Notes: a model not told the origin generated them from the letters alone. A stretch of 64,000 nt of DNA from Algibacter amylolyticus (GCF_014202225.1 NZ_JACHGE010000001.1:477320-541319); one strand, 5' to 3'. Shown: positions 17,042-25,150, counted from the first letter of the stretch. Made by a program: numbers and translations.

Positions 17042-18232
17042 TTACTCAATTCCCGTAAATAAGTCTAAGTCCACCGATTTACCTAAAAGGACATAGCCAT
17101 CAACATTAGGGTGCAACCAATCATTCGAATATTTTTCCAAGAGCTTTTCTGTGTCATTCGGGTCACGTATGGCTTTGTCGAAATCGATGCAGACATCAAA
17201 ATTTCCTGGTGTCCTAATCCAAGCATTTACTTCATTTCGAACAACTTCATGAGCTGCCGAATAATGGCCACTGCCTTTAAAAGGTGTTATTGTAGCACCA
17301 TAAACTTTAATGTTTTTTGCATGGGCATCTTTAATGATTGTTTTGTATGCATCAACAATAGAATTTGCAGAGGCATTAGAATAAATATCGTTGGTGCCAT
17401 AAAAAATAATAATATAGCGCAAACCAGATTGCGCTAATAGATCGTCCTTGTAGCGGTTAATTCCAGAATTTCTTATTAAGGAACCTCCTATGCCTAAGTT
17501 TAAAACCCCAACATTCTTGGTGCGAGTATCATTTAACAACTGTTCAGAAAAAAAATCTGTCCAGCGATTTTGTAAACCACCGTGTAATCCAAAACCATCG
17601 GTTATAGAGTTTCCAAGTACACCTACACAACTTGCAGAGTCAGGACCTAAAACGTCTATTGTGTTAATGTGAAACCAGTGCTCAGTTATTGTTGCTCCAC
17701 TAAAAGAAGCTGAAGAAGAGTGGTCGCCTTTAAGAATATACGAATCGGTTCTAGATGCTACATGACTAGTAATGTCTGCTGAAGATGCTGCTTCACCATA
17801 ATAAATGGTTATTGCTACACGCATACTTGGGGTTAAAGGAAATGCAATAGCATCTGAAATAACTGAAGAAAAAGGATCGATTGTTATAGACGAACTTCCA
17901 TTGAATTTAAGAGGGGTAATTGTGGCCGCATTAATAGTGCTACCACCTTCTGAAACTGCAATATTTACAGCGTTCATGGTAACAGGTGTTGCGCATGTTT
18001 TGTTGTTAAGCTTAATGCGTAAAGTGTCTCCGCCAATTGATACTCTTACCACTTGGCGTAAAGTATTATTTGCTAGAAAGGGAGCGGGAGGTGTGTTTTT
18101 TGAGCCTGCCGCATAAGGCGCACAACTCCAGCTTCCAACCCATTTATCAAATTGAGTTTCGTTAGAAGTTTGACAAACGGAAACCGTATTTGTAGCAAGA
18201 ATTAAAATTATGGTGAGAAAAATCTTTTTCAT
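17042..18232 (-). CDS. Secreted SGNH/GDSL-family hydrolase
   Basis: 396 residues from ATG 18232, which opens a signal peptide (MKKIFLTIILILATNTVSVC). The frame is open for 34 more codons upstream, but the internal start gives a proper export signal. All SGNH blocks are visible: block I GNSITDG with Ser209, block II around GIGG (247-250), block III GTND with Asn281, and block V DWLHPN with Asp371 and His374. The 180-residue N-terminal beta-rich part (SWSCAPYAAG) is typical of rhamnogalacturonan- or sugar-acetylesterase-like secreted members. It should remove acyl groups from carbohydrates or lipids outside the inner membrane; the substrate is not predictable. Confidence 0.9.
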   Translation of the reverse strand: MKKIFLTIILILATNTVSVCQTSNETQFDKWVGSWSCAPYAAGSKNTPPAPFLANNTLRQVVRVSIGGDTLRIKLNNKTCATPVTMNAVNIAVSEGGSTINAATITPLKFNGSSSITIDPFSSVISDAIAFPLTPSMRVAITIYYGEAASSADITSHVASRTDSYILKGDHSSSASFSGATITEHWFHINTIDVLGPDSASCVGVLGNSITDGFGLHGGLQNRWTDFFSEQLLNDTRTKNVGVLNLGIGGSLIRNSGINRYKDDLLAQSGLRYIIIFYGTNDIYSNASANSIVDAYKTIIKDAHAKNIKVYGATITPFKGSGHYSAAHEVVRNEVNAWIRTPGNFDVCIDFDKAIRDPNDTEKLLEKYSNDWLHPNVDGYVLLGKSVDLDLFTGIE

Positions 18233-18383
18233 ATTTGGTTTGTTTTTAGCTGAAAGCATATTTTTATATGCATTGCAACGCATGTCAAATCTACTAAATT
18301 TTAGTTCTTGTAAAATTCTTCGACTGTAAAGCATAAGCGGAAGATTTTGTACGGGGAATGACTGCCACGGTTACGTATAAGAA

Positions 18384-18445
18384 TAGTGCGGTTTTGTGTG
18401 CGAGGATTTTCCGCAGGAAAATCAGAAGCTAGCAAAAGCGCACTA
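18384..18445. repeat. Long imperfect hairpin element beside the HxlR cassette
   Basis: Nested inverted repeats: an inner perfect 8-bp stem (GATTTTCC 18405-18412 with GGAAAATC 18416-18423, three-base loop) inside an outer imperfect 18-bp pairing of 18384-18401 with 18428-18445 (14 of 18). It sits in the 246-bp gap between the GDSL and HxlR genes. I believe similar sequences recur beside accessory genes in Flavobacteriaceae, but only one copy is visible here. Confidence 0.6.
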
Positions 18446-18478
18446 ACCTTTGATTAAGCACTAAACTACGCATTATTT

Positions 18479-18898
18479 TTATATAATGTTGTGGGTAGTT
18501 TTTATTCGGTCAACTATTTCCGATGTCACTTTATTAAAATTAGAATTCACTTCATTTTTAAATTCACTATTAGCATTATTTCCGTCAATATTGTTTGCTC
18601 CCCATTTATAAATTTCAATAACAATCGGAATTAAATCAATTCCTTTTTCTGTTAACGAATACAGATATGAAGATTTATTATTCCTATCAACTTCTTTTTT
18701 TACAATATCATTTTCAAGTAGTTTATTTAATCGGTCAGCAAGAATATTTGTAGATATTTTTTCAACTGTTACTAACTCGTTAAAGTGTCTGTTGTTAAAG
18801 AAAATAAAATCTCTTAAAATTAGTAAAGTCCATTTGTCTCCAAAAATGTCAAGCGATAAGCTAATTGGACAGTCCGACCTTCTTTCAATCTGTTTCAT
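18479..18898 (-). CDS. HxlR-family transcriptional regulator
   Basis: 139 residues from ATG 18898; upstream in-frame codons run into the promoter region and are unlikely to be translated. The winged helix-turn-helix core is clear: CPISLSLDIFGDKWTLLILR at 10-29, FNELVTVEKISTNILADRL near 40-58 and YSLTEKGIDLIPIV near 78. The N-terminal Cys (Cys10) is the position used by redox- or aldehyde-sensing members of the family. It probably binds as a dimer between itself and the divergent SRPBCC gene. The last codons contain one arm of an 11-bp inverted repeat whose partner lies just after the SRPBCC stop. Confidence 0.92.
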   Translation of the reverse strand: MKQIERRSDCPISLSLDIFGDKWTLLILRDFIFFNNRHFNELVTVEKISTNILADRLNKLLENDIVKKEVDRNNKSSYLYSLTEKGIDLIPIVIEIYKWGANNIDGNNANSEFKNEVNSNFNKVTSEIVDRIKTTHNII

Positions 18899-18920
18899 AT
18901 GCAAATATATAAAAATGCAC

Positions 18921-18955
18921 TTGTAAAATAAAAGTACTTTCATATATTTGTACTT
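18921..18955 (+). promoter_or_regulatory. SRPBCC promoter overlapped by probable HxlR operator
   Basis: TTG at 18921-18923 lies 19 bp before TATATTTG at 18943-18950, fitting the -33/-7 promoter pattern. AAGTAC at 18932-18937 and GTACTT at 18950-18955 form a dyad across the promoter, a typical HxlR operator layout in a divergent region. ACTTGTAA also occurs twice (18919-18926 and 18953-18960 region). Confidence 0.6.
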
Positions 18956-18993
18956 GTAATTCGCAAGCACTATTAATATTTTAAAATTAAATT

Positions 18994-19437
18994 ATGTCTT
19001 ACACAACAATGGTTTCGATTAATGGAACTACACAACAAGTATTCAATGCTATTTCACAACACGTCCAAAAATGGTGGGGAAATACAGATAATTCAGTTTC
19101 TTCAGTTGGTGATGAATTCACAACAAGTTTTGATAGTACTTATTGGAAGTTTAAAATCTCCGAATTTGAACCTAATAGAAAAATAGTATGGAAGTGTACT
19201 GAGGCTAAACATATTCACAATGGTTATGAAGGAATTGAAAAAGAGTGGGAAGGAACTTTTGTTGAATGGGTTTTGGAAGATAATGGTCAAAACTCAACAA
19301 TTCTAAATTTCGCACATAATGGATTAGTTCCCGAGTTAAACTGTTATGAGATTTGTTTTCCTGCTTGGGAAAGATTTGTAACTCAAAGTTTAAAGAGTTT
19401 TGTTGAAACTGGAACTGGAATGCCTCATCTTTCTTAA
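18994..19437 (+). CDS. SRPBCC (AHSA1/START-like) domain protein
   Basis: 147 residues forming a single SRPBCC domain. Signatures are VSINGTTQQVFNAISQHVQKWWG at the N-terminus, KFKISEFEPNRKIVWKC near 50, and the C-terminal helix ending near QSLKSFVETG. These small proteins bind hydrophobic ligands or act as chaperone-like modulators. Pairs of a HxlR- or ArsR-type regulator with an SRPBCC protein are common and may respond to small toxic compounds. It is divergently transcribed from the HxlR gene and probably controlled by it. Confidence 0.88.
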   Translation: MSYTTMVSINGTTQQVFNAISQHVQKWWGNTDNSVSSVGDEFTTSFDSTYWKFKISEFEPNRKIVWKCTEAKHIHNGYEGIEKEWEGTFVEWVLEDNGQNSTILNFAHNGLVPELNCYEICFPAWERFVTQSLKSFVETGTGMPHLS

Positions 19438-19675
19438 ATTACCCACAACACCTCATAAAGTTACTATTATATTCTATAAACCGTAAATAAATCTAGATAT
19501 AGTAAGTTTTTATCGTTGTTATGCTGTAAATATAATTTTTATGATAAAGTATTTCAATGCTGTTTAATTTATAACTTAAGCTCATTTTAATAAATTAAAT
19601 AATAAACTTTCGTAAAACTTTAACGCTATGGCATTGTAAATAAAACACATACTAACTATATTCGTTATACATACT

Positions 19676-19846
19676 GCGTTAAGGATAGAAGCGGCATCCT
19701 TTTTTATGTTAGTTCGAGTATTTCGAGTTTTTTTTAAAATAGAAATATATCGAGAACCATAAAAAAGATATAGCGGATAGCCTGACCTTTTACTAACCTA
19801 AAAAGTTTAATTTTATGGCGTTTTATAAAAGTAAAAGGTAACGCCC
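19676..19846 (+). repeat. Long copy of the GCGTTA...AACGC intergenic repeat
   Basis: This fills most of the 424-bp gap 19438-19861. It starts GCGTTAAGGAT, continues with GCGGCATCCTTTTTTA and ATATAGCGGATAGCCTGACC, and ends GGTAACGCCC. Block order matches 50581-50676 (GCGTTAGGGATTGAACGG through GGAACGCCC). Two extra inverted repeats sit inside: one around TTCGAGTATTTCGAG, and a perfect 10-bp pair ACCTTTTACT (19785-19794) with AGTAAAAGGT (19830-19839). The bases 19438-19675 are AT-rich with no assignable feature beyond the repeat arm at 19440. Confidence 0.75.
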
Positions 19847-19861
19847 AAATAATTAAAATTA

Positions 19862-20293
19862 ATGCCAAATAATAAACAACTTAAGTACGATAAGGCTTAT
19901 TTAAGAATTGCACAAGAGTGGGGTAAATTATCGTATTGCAAGCGCAGGCAGGTTGGTGCCATAATAGTTAAAGATAGAATGATAATTTCTGATGGTTACA
20001 ACGGTACACCATCGGGTTTCGAGAATTTTTGTGAGGACGATGAGGGTTACACAAAATGGTACGTTTTACATGCCGAGGCTAATGCTATTTTAAAGGTTGC
20101 GGCATCCACACAATCGGCCAAAGGTGCGACGCTTTATATAACTATGTCGCCCTGTAAGGAATGCAGTAAATTAATCCATCAGGCTGGTGTGGTAAAAGTA
20201 GTGTATCATGAGGCTTATAAGGACGATTCTGGATTGCAGTTTTTAGCAAAAGCAGGTATAGAAATAGAGCAAATAGAAGATTTAAAAGCATAA
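19862..20293 (+). CDS. dCMP deaminase
   Basis: 143 residues, usual length for the family. It converts dCMP to dUMP, the precursor of dTMP, in the cytoplasm. The zinc-binding deaminase motif is complete: HAEAN (His, catalytic Glu near 72) and PCKEC near 100. GYNGTPSGFENF near 42-53 is the dCMP-deaminase-specific substrate loop, which separates it from cytidine and tRNA deaminases. The stop and the start of the protease gene overlap as TAATG, so the two are translationally coupled. Confidence 0.95.
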   Translation: MPNNKQLKYDKAYLRIAQEWGKLSYCKRRQVGAIIVKDRMIISDGYNGTPSGFENFCEDDEGYTKWYVLHAEANAILKVAASTQSAKGATLYITMSPCKECSKLIHQAGVVKVVYHEAYKDDSGLQFLAKAGIEIEQIEDLKA

Positions 20294-21885
20294 TGTCGAA
20301 TCAAAAAAAATATTTACCATTAATTATTGGTGTTGCTATTGCGGCAGGCATTTTTATAGGCGGAAAGTTAGATTTTAACGACTCGTCCGATAGGTTGTTT
20401 TCTACAAATAGCAAAAAAGACAAGCTAAATAGGCTTATTGATTATATTGAATACGACTATGTAGATGATATTAATACCGATAGCATAGTAGATGTTACGG
20501 TTAATGGAATTCTAGAAAATTTAGATCCGCATTCGGTATATATTCCAAAAGAGGATATGGCTCGTGTAGCCGAAGAAATGAAAGGCGATTTTGTTGGTAT
20601 TGGTGTTAGTTTTTACACTTATAAAGATACCATTGCTGTTATTCGTGCTATTGAAAACGGACCAAGTGCTAAAGCGGGTATTTTAGGTGGCGACAGAATT
20701 GTTATGGCCGATGGCGACTCGTTATACGGTAAAAATATTGCCGATGGCGAAATTATTAAAAAATTAAAAGGTGCAAAAAACTCTAAGGTTAAACTTAAAG
20801 TGTACCGACGTGGCGAGCCAGAATTACTAGAGTTTACCATTAAAAGAGGCGAAATACCTATTAAAAGTGTGGATGCTGCTTATATGCTAACCGAAAAATT
20901 AGGCTATATAAAAATTAATCGTTTTGCAGAATCTACGTATAAAGAATTTAAAGCCGGTATCGAGAAATTAGAGGCTCTTGGTGCTACCGAAATTGCTTTA
21001 GATTTACGCAATAACCCTGGTGGCTTTTTGGGTATTGCCGAAAAAATTGTAGATGAGTTTCTAGAGGATGATAAGCTTATTTTGTTTACCAAGAATAAGC
21101 GTGGTGATATTGAGGAGAGTTTTGCAACCAGTAAAGGCGATTTTGAAGATGGTAAGGTGTATGTGTTAATTGATGAAAACTCTGCATCTGCTAGCGAAAT
21201 TGTTGCTGGTGCACTACAAGATAACGACAAAGGTACTATTGTTGGTCGACGCTCTTACGGCAAGGGTTTAGTGCAGCGCGAAATGGATTTAGGCGATGGT
21301 AGTGCGGTGCGTTTAACCGTGTCGCGTTATTATACACCAACGGGAAGGTCTATACAAAGGCCATACGACCATGGTAATAAAGATTATTACGATGAGTATT
21401 TTGAGCGTTTAGATAGTGGCGAACTACTGGAAGCCGAAAATATTAAAGTAGACGATTCGTTAAAATTTACCACACCAAAAGGCAAGATTGTGTACGGCGG
21501 CGGTGGTATTATTCCAGATGTTTTTGTGCCTATTGATAAAAGTATGCAAAACGAAACCTTATCATTTTTACAGCGTCGAGGGTTTTTTGGCAATTTTGTT
21601 TTTGAAGAGTTAGAAAAAGACAGACACCTTTATGATAATGTGTTGAGACAAGATTTTATTGATTCGTTTGAAATTGGAGACGATTTAGTATTCGCTTTTC
21701 AAGATTACTTAAACCTACGTACCGATTCTAAAATTACCTTTGTGGCTTACCACGATGAGGTTAAACAGTATATTAAAGCTACACTTGCCGACCAACTTTT
21801 TGGGTCTGGTGCCTTCGAGGAGGTTTATAACCAACGCGATATTATGATTGATGAGGTTATAAAGTTGAGTGACGAGAATGAATAA
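20293..21885 (+). CDS. Carboxy-terminal processing protease (S41, CtpA/Tsp type)
   Basis: 530 residues. One N-terminal membrane helix (about 7-24) anchors it with the rest in the periplasm. A PDZ domain (about 90-180, with GIGVSFYTYKD and SAKAGILGGDRI) is followed by the S41 domain: LDLRNNPGGFLGIAEK near 236, NSASASEIVAGALQD with catalytic Ser299, and SYGKGLVQ with catalytic Lys324. It cleaves periplasmic proteins from the C-terminus. The start overlaps the dCMP deaminase stop by one base. A small CAGG-type palindrome directly follows the stop. Confidence 0.95.
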   Translation: MSNQKKYLPLIIGVAIAAGIFIGGKLDFNDSSDRLFSTNSKKDKLNRLIDYIEYDYVDDINTDSIVDVTVNGILENLDPHSVYIPKEDMARVAEEMKGDFVGIGVSFYTYKDTIAVIRAIENGPSAKAGILGGDRIVMADGDSLYGKNIADGEIIKKLKGAKNSKVKLKVYRRGEPELLEFTIKRGEIPIKSVDAAYMLTEKLGYIKINRFAESTYKEFKAGIEKLEALGATEIALDLRNNPGGFLGIAEKIVDEFLEDDKLILFTKNKRGDIEESFATSKGDFEDGKVYVLIDENSASASEIVAGALQDNDKGTIVGRRSYGKGLVQREMDLGDGSAVRLTVSRYYTPTGRSIQRPYDHGNKDYYDEYFERLDSGELLEAENIKVDDSLKFTTPKGKIVYGGGGIIPDVFVPIDKSMQNETLSFLQRRGFFGNFVFEELEKDRHLYDNVLRQDFIDSFEIGDDLVFAFQDYLNLRTDSKITFVAYHDEVKQYIKATLADQLFGSGAFEEVYNQRDIMIDEVIKLSDENE

Positions 21886-21905
21886 ATTCCTGCGCAGGCA
21901 GGAAT
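21886..21905. repeat. Short CAGG palindromic repeat after ctp gene
   Basis: ATTCCTGCGCAGGCAGGAAT begins at the base after the protease stop and folds as an 8-bp stem (ATTCCTGC with GCAGGAAT). The CCTGC/GCAGG core recurs at 44524-44539 inside a larger repeat. It lacks a T-run, so it is more likely a REP-like unit than a terminator. Confidence 0.65.
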
Positions 21906-21920
21906 CTCACAAATTATATC

Positions 21921-21984
21921 TTAAACCTTATCATGTTTACTATCATTCCATAGCGTTAAAATATGCGTTGCCACATGTGTATCA
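21921..21984 (-). pseudogene. Relict 3' end of the oxidoreductase gene
   Basis: On the minus strand this stretch reads through HVATHILTLWNDSKHDKV and a stop, matching the C-terminus of the intact oxidoreductase encoded at 22621-23223 (HVATDILTLWNGGKH...DKV). The first 15 bases (TTAAACCTTATCATG) are identical to 22621-22635; after a 12-bp gap the similarity continues at roughly 80 percent for about 50 bp. Nothing of the upstream coding region remains. The ParDE genes lie exactly between this relict and the intact gene. Confidence 0.75.
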
Positions 21985-22053
21985 TGTTTTTTAATATCCA
22001 TATTTGCTAAATACGGACATAACCTTTATATTTGATGTATAAATTATATAGCA

Positions 22054-22287
22054 ATGAACGTAAGTTTAACAAAAAAGCAACAAGCATATATTGCAGAACA
22101 AATTGAGTCTGGCGATTTTCAAAATGCAAGCGAATTAGTTCGTGACGCTTTACGATTACATGAAGTATATAGGCACCGAGTGATTACAGATTTAAAAGCT
22201 GAAATTGAAAAAGGATGGTCTGGGGCAACAAGTAACCGAAATGTAAAAGATATTATTGCAAGCAAGCGAAGCAATAAAGTCGGCTAA
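22054..22287 (+). CDS. parD: ParD-type antitoxin
   Basis: 77 residues. The N-terminal ribbon-helix-helix (MNVSLTKKQQAYIAEQIESG and NASELVRDALRLHE) is characteristic of ParD antitoxins, which bind DNA as dimers and repress their own operon. The C-terminal tail (about 45-77), basic and probably unfolded alone, should wrap the toxin. The stop is immediately followed by the ParE ATG with no intervening base. The promoter should lie just upstream, in a region derived from a relict gene end. Confidence 0.92.
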   Translation: MNVSLTKKQQAYIAEQIESGDFQNASELVRDALRLHEVYRHRVITDLKAEIEKGWSGATSNRNVKDIIASKRSNKVG

Positions 22288-22590
22288 ATGTTTAAAAAAA
22301 TAAAAGATTACAAATTATCTGCGGAATCAGATTTTGATCTTGAAGCTATTTTTAATTATACTGAATATAATCATGGCTTTAATCAAGCAGTAAAATATCT
22401 TATGGATTTAGATATGGTTTTTGAACAATTAGTATTAAATCCAGAATTAGGACGTAAACGCAATGAATTAAAACGTGGTTTGTTTAGTATTTCGGAACAA
22501 GAACATACTATTTTCTATAGGATTATGGAAAATCATATTAGAATAGTAAGGGTGCTTCATGGAAGTAAAGATTTGCCAAAACATTTTTAA
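22288..22590 (+). CDS. parE: ParE-type toxin of the RelE/ParE superfamily
   Basis: 100 residues. YKLSAESDFDLEAIFNYTEYNHG at the N-terminus, NPELGRKRNELKRGLFSISEQEHTIFYR in the centre and IRIVRVLHGSKDLPKHF at the C-terminus form the standard ParE pattern. Family members usually inhibit DNA gyrase, some act on ribosomes. It should be neutralised by the ParD encoded immediately upstream. The gene is intact and full length, and converges on the oxidoreductase gene 30 bp away. Confidence 0.92.
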   Translation: MFKKIKDYKLSAESDFDLEAIFNYTEYNHGFNQAVKYLMDLDMVFEQLVLNPELGRKRNELKRGLFSISEQEHTIFYRIMENHIRIVRVLHGSKDLPKHF

Positions 22591-22620
22591 CCTTAGTTTC
22601 TGTAGGCTTTTATAAGGTAA

Positions 22621-23223
22621 TTAAACCTTATCATGCACCTTAGCATGTTTACCACCATTCCAGAGAGTTAAAATATCGGTTGCCACATGCGCACCACTTC
22701 CAGATGCTATGGCAAATTGGCTACGCCATCCAGCTAAAGTACCCGCAACATATAAATTAGGTTCAATTAAATGGTCTGCGTTTTTTAACCATATACGGTC
22801 TTTTTCTATAGCTGCTCTTGGGTGTGGTTCAATGTACTGTTCTAAACCTTCTATATTTGTTAAGCTAGTATAACCAACAGTAATAACTACAATTTTAGAT
22901 GTATAGGTGCTTTTGTTAGTGGTTACCTCAAAACCATCATTTTGTTTTAATATTTTTAAAACCTTTTCATTATCAATTTGCTCAATATGTGAATACAAAT
23001 CCGAAAGCTGTTTTTTACCACTTTCTAGAATAGAAGCGCCAGTGGTTCCAGGAGTTAATCCTAAAACATTATTAAACAATGCGGTTTGTAAATGCGATGT
23101 TTTTTGGTGAGTAATAATGCCAATAGTTTTATCTGAGGCATAGGCTCTTGATTGTGCAGAGCCAATAACTAAGGCACAAGATAAACCTGCTGCTCCACCA
23201 CCAATTATTAAAGCATCGTACAT
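22621..23223 (-). CDS. Short FAD-dependent oxidoreductase, thioredoxin-reductase-like
   Basis: 200 residues, far below the about 310 of thioredoxin reductase. The N-terminal FAD-binding motif is present (ALIIGGGAAGLSCALVIGSA, about 4-23) and the C-terminal flavin signature is NLYVAGTLAGWRSQFAIASG. The central NADPH-binding domain and redox CxxC are missing, as in a recognised group of short NAD(P)/FAD-dependent bacterial proteins. The role is uncertain. It is the last gene of a minus-strand run after MarC and a small membrane protein, one base after the latter. Its 3' end is duplicated as a relict on the far side of parDE. Confidence 0.88.
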   Translation of the reverse strand: MYDALIIGGGAAGLSCALVIGSAQSRAYASDKTIGIITHQKTSHLQTALFNNVLGLTPGTTGASILESGKKQLSDLYSHIEQIDNEKVLKILKQNDGFEVTTNKSTYTSKIVVITVGYTSLTNIEGLEQYIEPHPRAAIEKDRIWLKNADHLIEPNLYVAGTLAGWRSQFAIASGSGAHVATDILTLWNGGKHAKVHDKV

Positions 23224-23224
23224 A

Positions 23225-23428
23225 TTATTTACCCGTTTTTACTTTTTGTTCTATACGCTTTGAAATCCTTAAAATAGCCATCATAACAATAACACATAAA
23301 GAGGCTACAATAGTTATTAATGCAACTATGCTTTCATCTTTAAAAGGCGCGTTAAAATCAATTTGAGTTACATTAAAAATAATTAAACCCAAGGCAATTA
23401 TACTAAGTATTATGGTGAAAATTTTCAT
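23225..23428 (-). CDS. Small two-helix membrane protein
   Basis: 67 residues with two hydrophobic segments (about 4-22 and 34-54) and a basic C-terminal tail (RISKRIEQKVKTGK), so both ends should face the cytoplasm. It sits one base upstream of the oxidoreductase gene and 42 bp downstream of the MarC-family gene, suggesting one operon. Composition and position support a real gene; function unknown. Confidence 0.75.
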   Translation of the reverse strand: MKIFTIILSIIALGLIIFNVTQIDFNAPFKDESIVALITIVASLCVIVMMAILRISKRIEQKVKTGK

Positions 23429-23470
23429 CTATTTAAATTTTAATATCGTTTTTATAACCTAGTGTTTTTT

Positions 23471-24058
23471 TTAAACAATGTCAAACAAAGCTTTAATGTT
23501 GTGTGCAAATAATTTTACTGCAATAGCTAATAAAACAACGCCAAAAACTTTCCTAATAATATTAATACCATTGGCTCCTAAAAAACGCTCAATTTTTGCC
23601 GATGTTTTAAGTACAATATAAATAATTATAACATTTAATAAAACAGCAACAATAATATTCTCTATGTAATACTCGGCTCTTAAAGATAATAAGGTAGTTA
23701 AACTACCGGGTCCTGCAATTAGCGGGAATGCTAAAGGAAAAACTGCTGTTGTCATGGATGCGTTTTCATCCTGTTTGTATAGTGTAATACCAAGAATCAT
23801 TTCTAGGGCAATAAAAAATAATATAAATGCACCTGCAACTGCAAACGAGTTAACATCTATACCAATTAGGTTTAATATGCTTTTTCCTAAAAACAGAAAA
23901 ATGATTAAAATGGCTCCGGCTATTAAGGAGGCTTTTTCACTTTGTATATGTCCGGCTTTTTTTCTTAAATCAATTACAATAGGAACATTCCCAATAATAT
24001 CTATTACGGCAAATAGTACCATAAAAACTGTAAATATTTCTTTAAAATTAAATTGCAT
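23471..24058 (-). CDS. MarC-family integral membrane protein
   Basis: 195 residues with six predicted membrane helices. FTVFMVLFAVIDIIGNVPIVIDL at the N-terminus and the PLAFPLIAGPGSLTTLLSL motif (about 108-126) are the two conserved features of the MarC (NAAT) family. Despite its name, the family is not established in drug resistance, and transport of small metabolites is suspected. It heads a likely three-gene minus-strand operon and is divergent from the DUF3109 gene with a 132-bp shared upstream region. Confidence 0.92.
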   Translation of the reverse strand: MQFNFKEIFTVFMVLFAVIDIIGNVPIVIDLRKKAGHIQSEKASLIAGAILIIFLFLGKSILNLIGIDVNSFAVAGAFILFFIALEMILGITLYKQDENASMTTAVFPLAFPLIAGPGSLTTLLSLRAEYYIENIIVAVLLNVIIIYIVLKTSAKIERFLGANGINIIRKVFGVVLLAIAVKLFAHNIKALFDIV

Positions 24059-24190
24059 GACGTGTTAATTTAAATTTTTAAAAGTTTCGCAGATTTTTGC
24101 GTTTTTAAATTTCTTCAAAAGTAGATTAATATCTTAATTAAATAAACCCAAAGTTTAACTATTTTTGTCATCTACAAGATAAAAACATTT

Positions 24191-24754
24191 ATGTTTCAAT
24201 TAGGCAAAACTATTGTTTCTGAGGATATTATAGAAAAGGACTTTGTGTGTAATATATCGGCATGTAAAGGCGCGTGTTGTATTGACGGCGATGCTGGTGC
24301 ACCTCTTGAAGCAGACGAAGCGAAGATACTAGACGATATTTATCCAAAGGTAAAACCGTTTTTAAGACAAGAAGGTATAGACGCTATTGAGGCGCAAGGT
24401 ACTTATGTTACTACCGAGGATGGCGAACTAGAAACCCCTTTAATTAATGGTGCAGATTGTGCATACGTTATTTTTGATGAAAAAAAGGTAGCGCTTTGTG
24501 CTATAGAGGAAGCTTATAACCAAGGAGAAGTTACCTGGAAAAAACCAGTTTCATGTCATTTGTACCCAATACGCGTTCAAGAATATAGTGAGTTTTCTGC
24601 AGTCAATTATCATAAATGGCAAATTTGCGACGTAGCATGTACACTAGGTGAAGAATTACAAGTTCCTATCTATAAATTTGTAAAAGAAGCCCTCATAAGA
24701 AAGTTTGGTGAGGATTGGTATATGGAACTAGAAAAAGTTGCAAAAAACTATTAA
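24191..24754 (+). CDS. DUF3109-family Cys-rich protein
   Basis: 187 residues. CNISACKGACCIDGDAGAP near 20 is the conserved cysteine cluster of DUF3109. Further cysteines (DCAYVIF, ALCAIEE, SCHLYPIRV, QICDVACTLG) complete a probable metal site, related in pattern to the zinc- or iron-cluster-binding CxxxCxxCC proteins (YkgJ-like). It has no signal peptide. The function is unknown, though a metal-binding cytosolic protein is likely. It is monocistronic; a 7-bp inverted repeat (ACAAGTG/CACTTGT) lies about 15 bp after the stop. Confidence 0.88.
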   Translation: MFQLGKTIVSEDIIEKDFVCNISACKGACCIDGDAGAPLEADEAKILDDIYPKVKPFLRQEGIDAIEAQGTYVTTEDGELETPLINGADCAYVIFDEKKVALCAIEEAYNQGEVTWKKPVSCHLYPIRVQEYSEFSAVNYHKWQICDVACTLGEELQVPIYKFVKEALIRKFGEDWYMELEKVAKNY

Positions 24755-25034
24755 AAACCTTGCTTAACAAGTGTAAAAATAGGCCTTGAAGCACTTGTAA
24801 ATCTTTTATTTCGTTTTCTTCTGAAAGCCCAGTGAATGGGTTGTAAATTTATGATTATCAATGATTTATATTTTTTAATTTGGAAAACCAATTTTTTTTA
24901 GTTTGTTTTTAATTGTTAAAAACTTGTTGAAAAGGTTTCAAAGATTTAGTTAAATCATGTTAATGAATTTACAATCTTTGTTGTGGGTAAAAAACAAAGT
25001 ATTTTTCAGTTCTAAAGGAAAATAAGTTTTGACA

Positions 25035-25111
25035 CTTTACCCTTTTTTTTGAGGGGAACTAATAGCACATTTTATAGAAATTGCACAAGAGCGTTGGGTA
25101 AAGATGCCCAA
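25035..25111 (+). promoter_or_regulatory. Candidate structured leader of nrdBA with alternative pairings
   Basis: The 396-bp gap 24755-25150 upstream of nrdB contains CTTTACCC (25035-25042), exactly complementary to GGGTAAAG (25096-25103). The latter also forms the left part of a competing hairpin TTGGG (25094-25098) with CCCAA (25107-25111). Two mutually exclusive folds 40-115 nt before the start codon would suit an attenuator or riboswitch-like control. I do not recognise a known class. No NrdR-type box was convincing. Confidence 0.4.
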
Positions 25112-25150
25112 TATTCTAATGGCTGTTTAATATTTTAAATTAAATTTTTT

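Larger units (their letters stand above)
18487..19450. repeat. 11-bp inverted repeat bracketing the HxlR/SRPBCC pair
   Basis: TGTTGTGGGTA at 18487-18497 (inside the last HxlR codons) and its exact complement TACCCACAACA at 19440-19450 (3 bp after the SRPBCC stop) enclose both genes with almost no spare sequence. The repeat may mark the ends of a transferred two-gene cassette, or serve as a weak terminator stem if both transcripts run to the end. Confidence 0.6.

Noticed and set aside
22054-22590. Plasmid partition (parABS) reading of the parD/parE names
   Set aside because: Both proteins are ribbon-helix-helix antitoxin and RelE/ParE toxin; no ParA or ParB is present.
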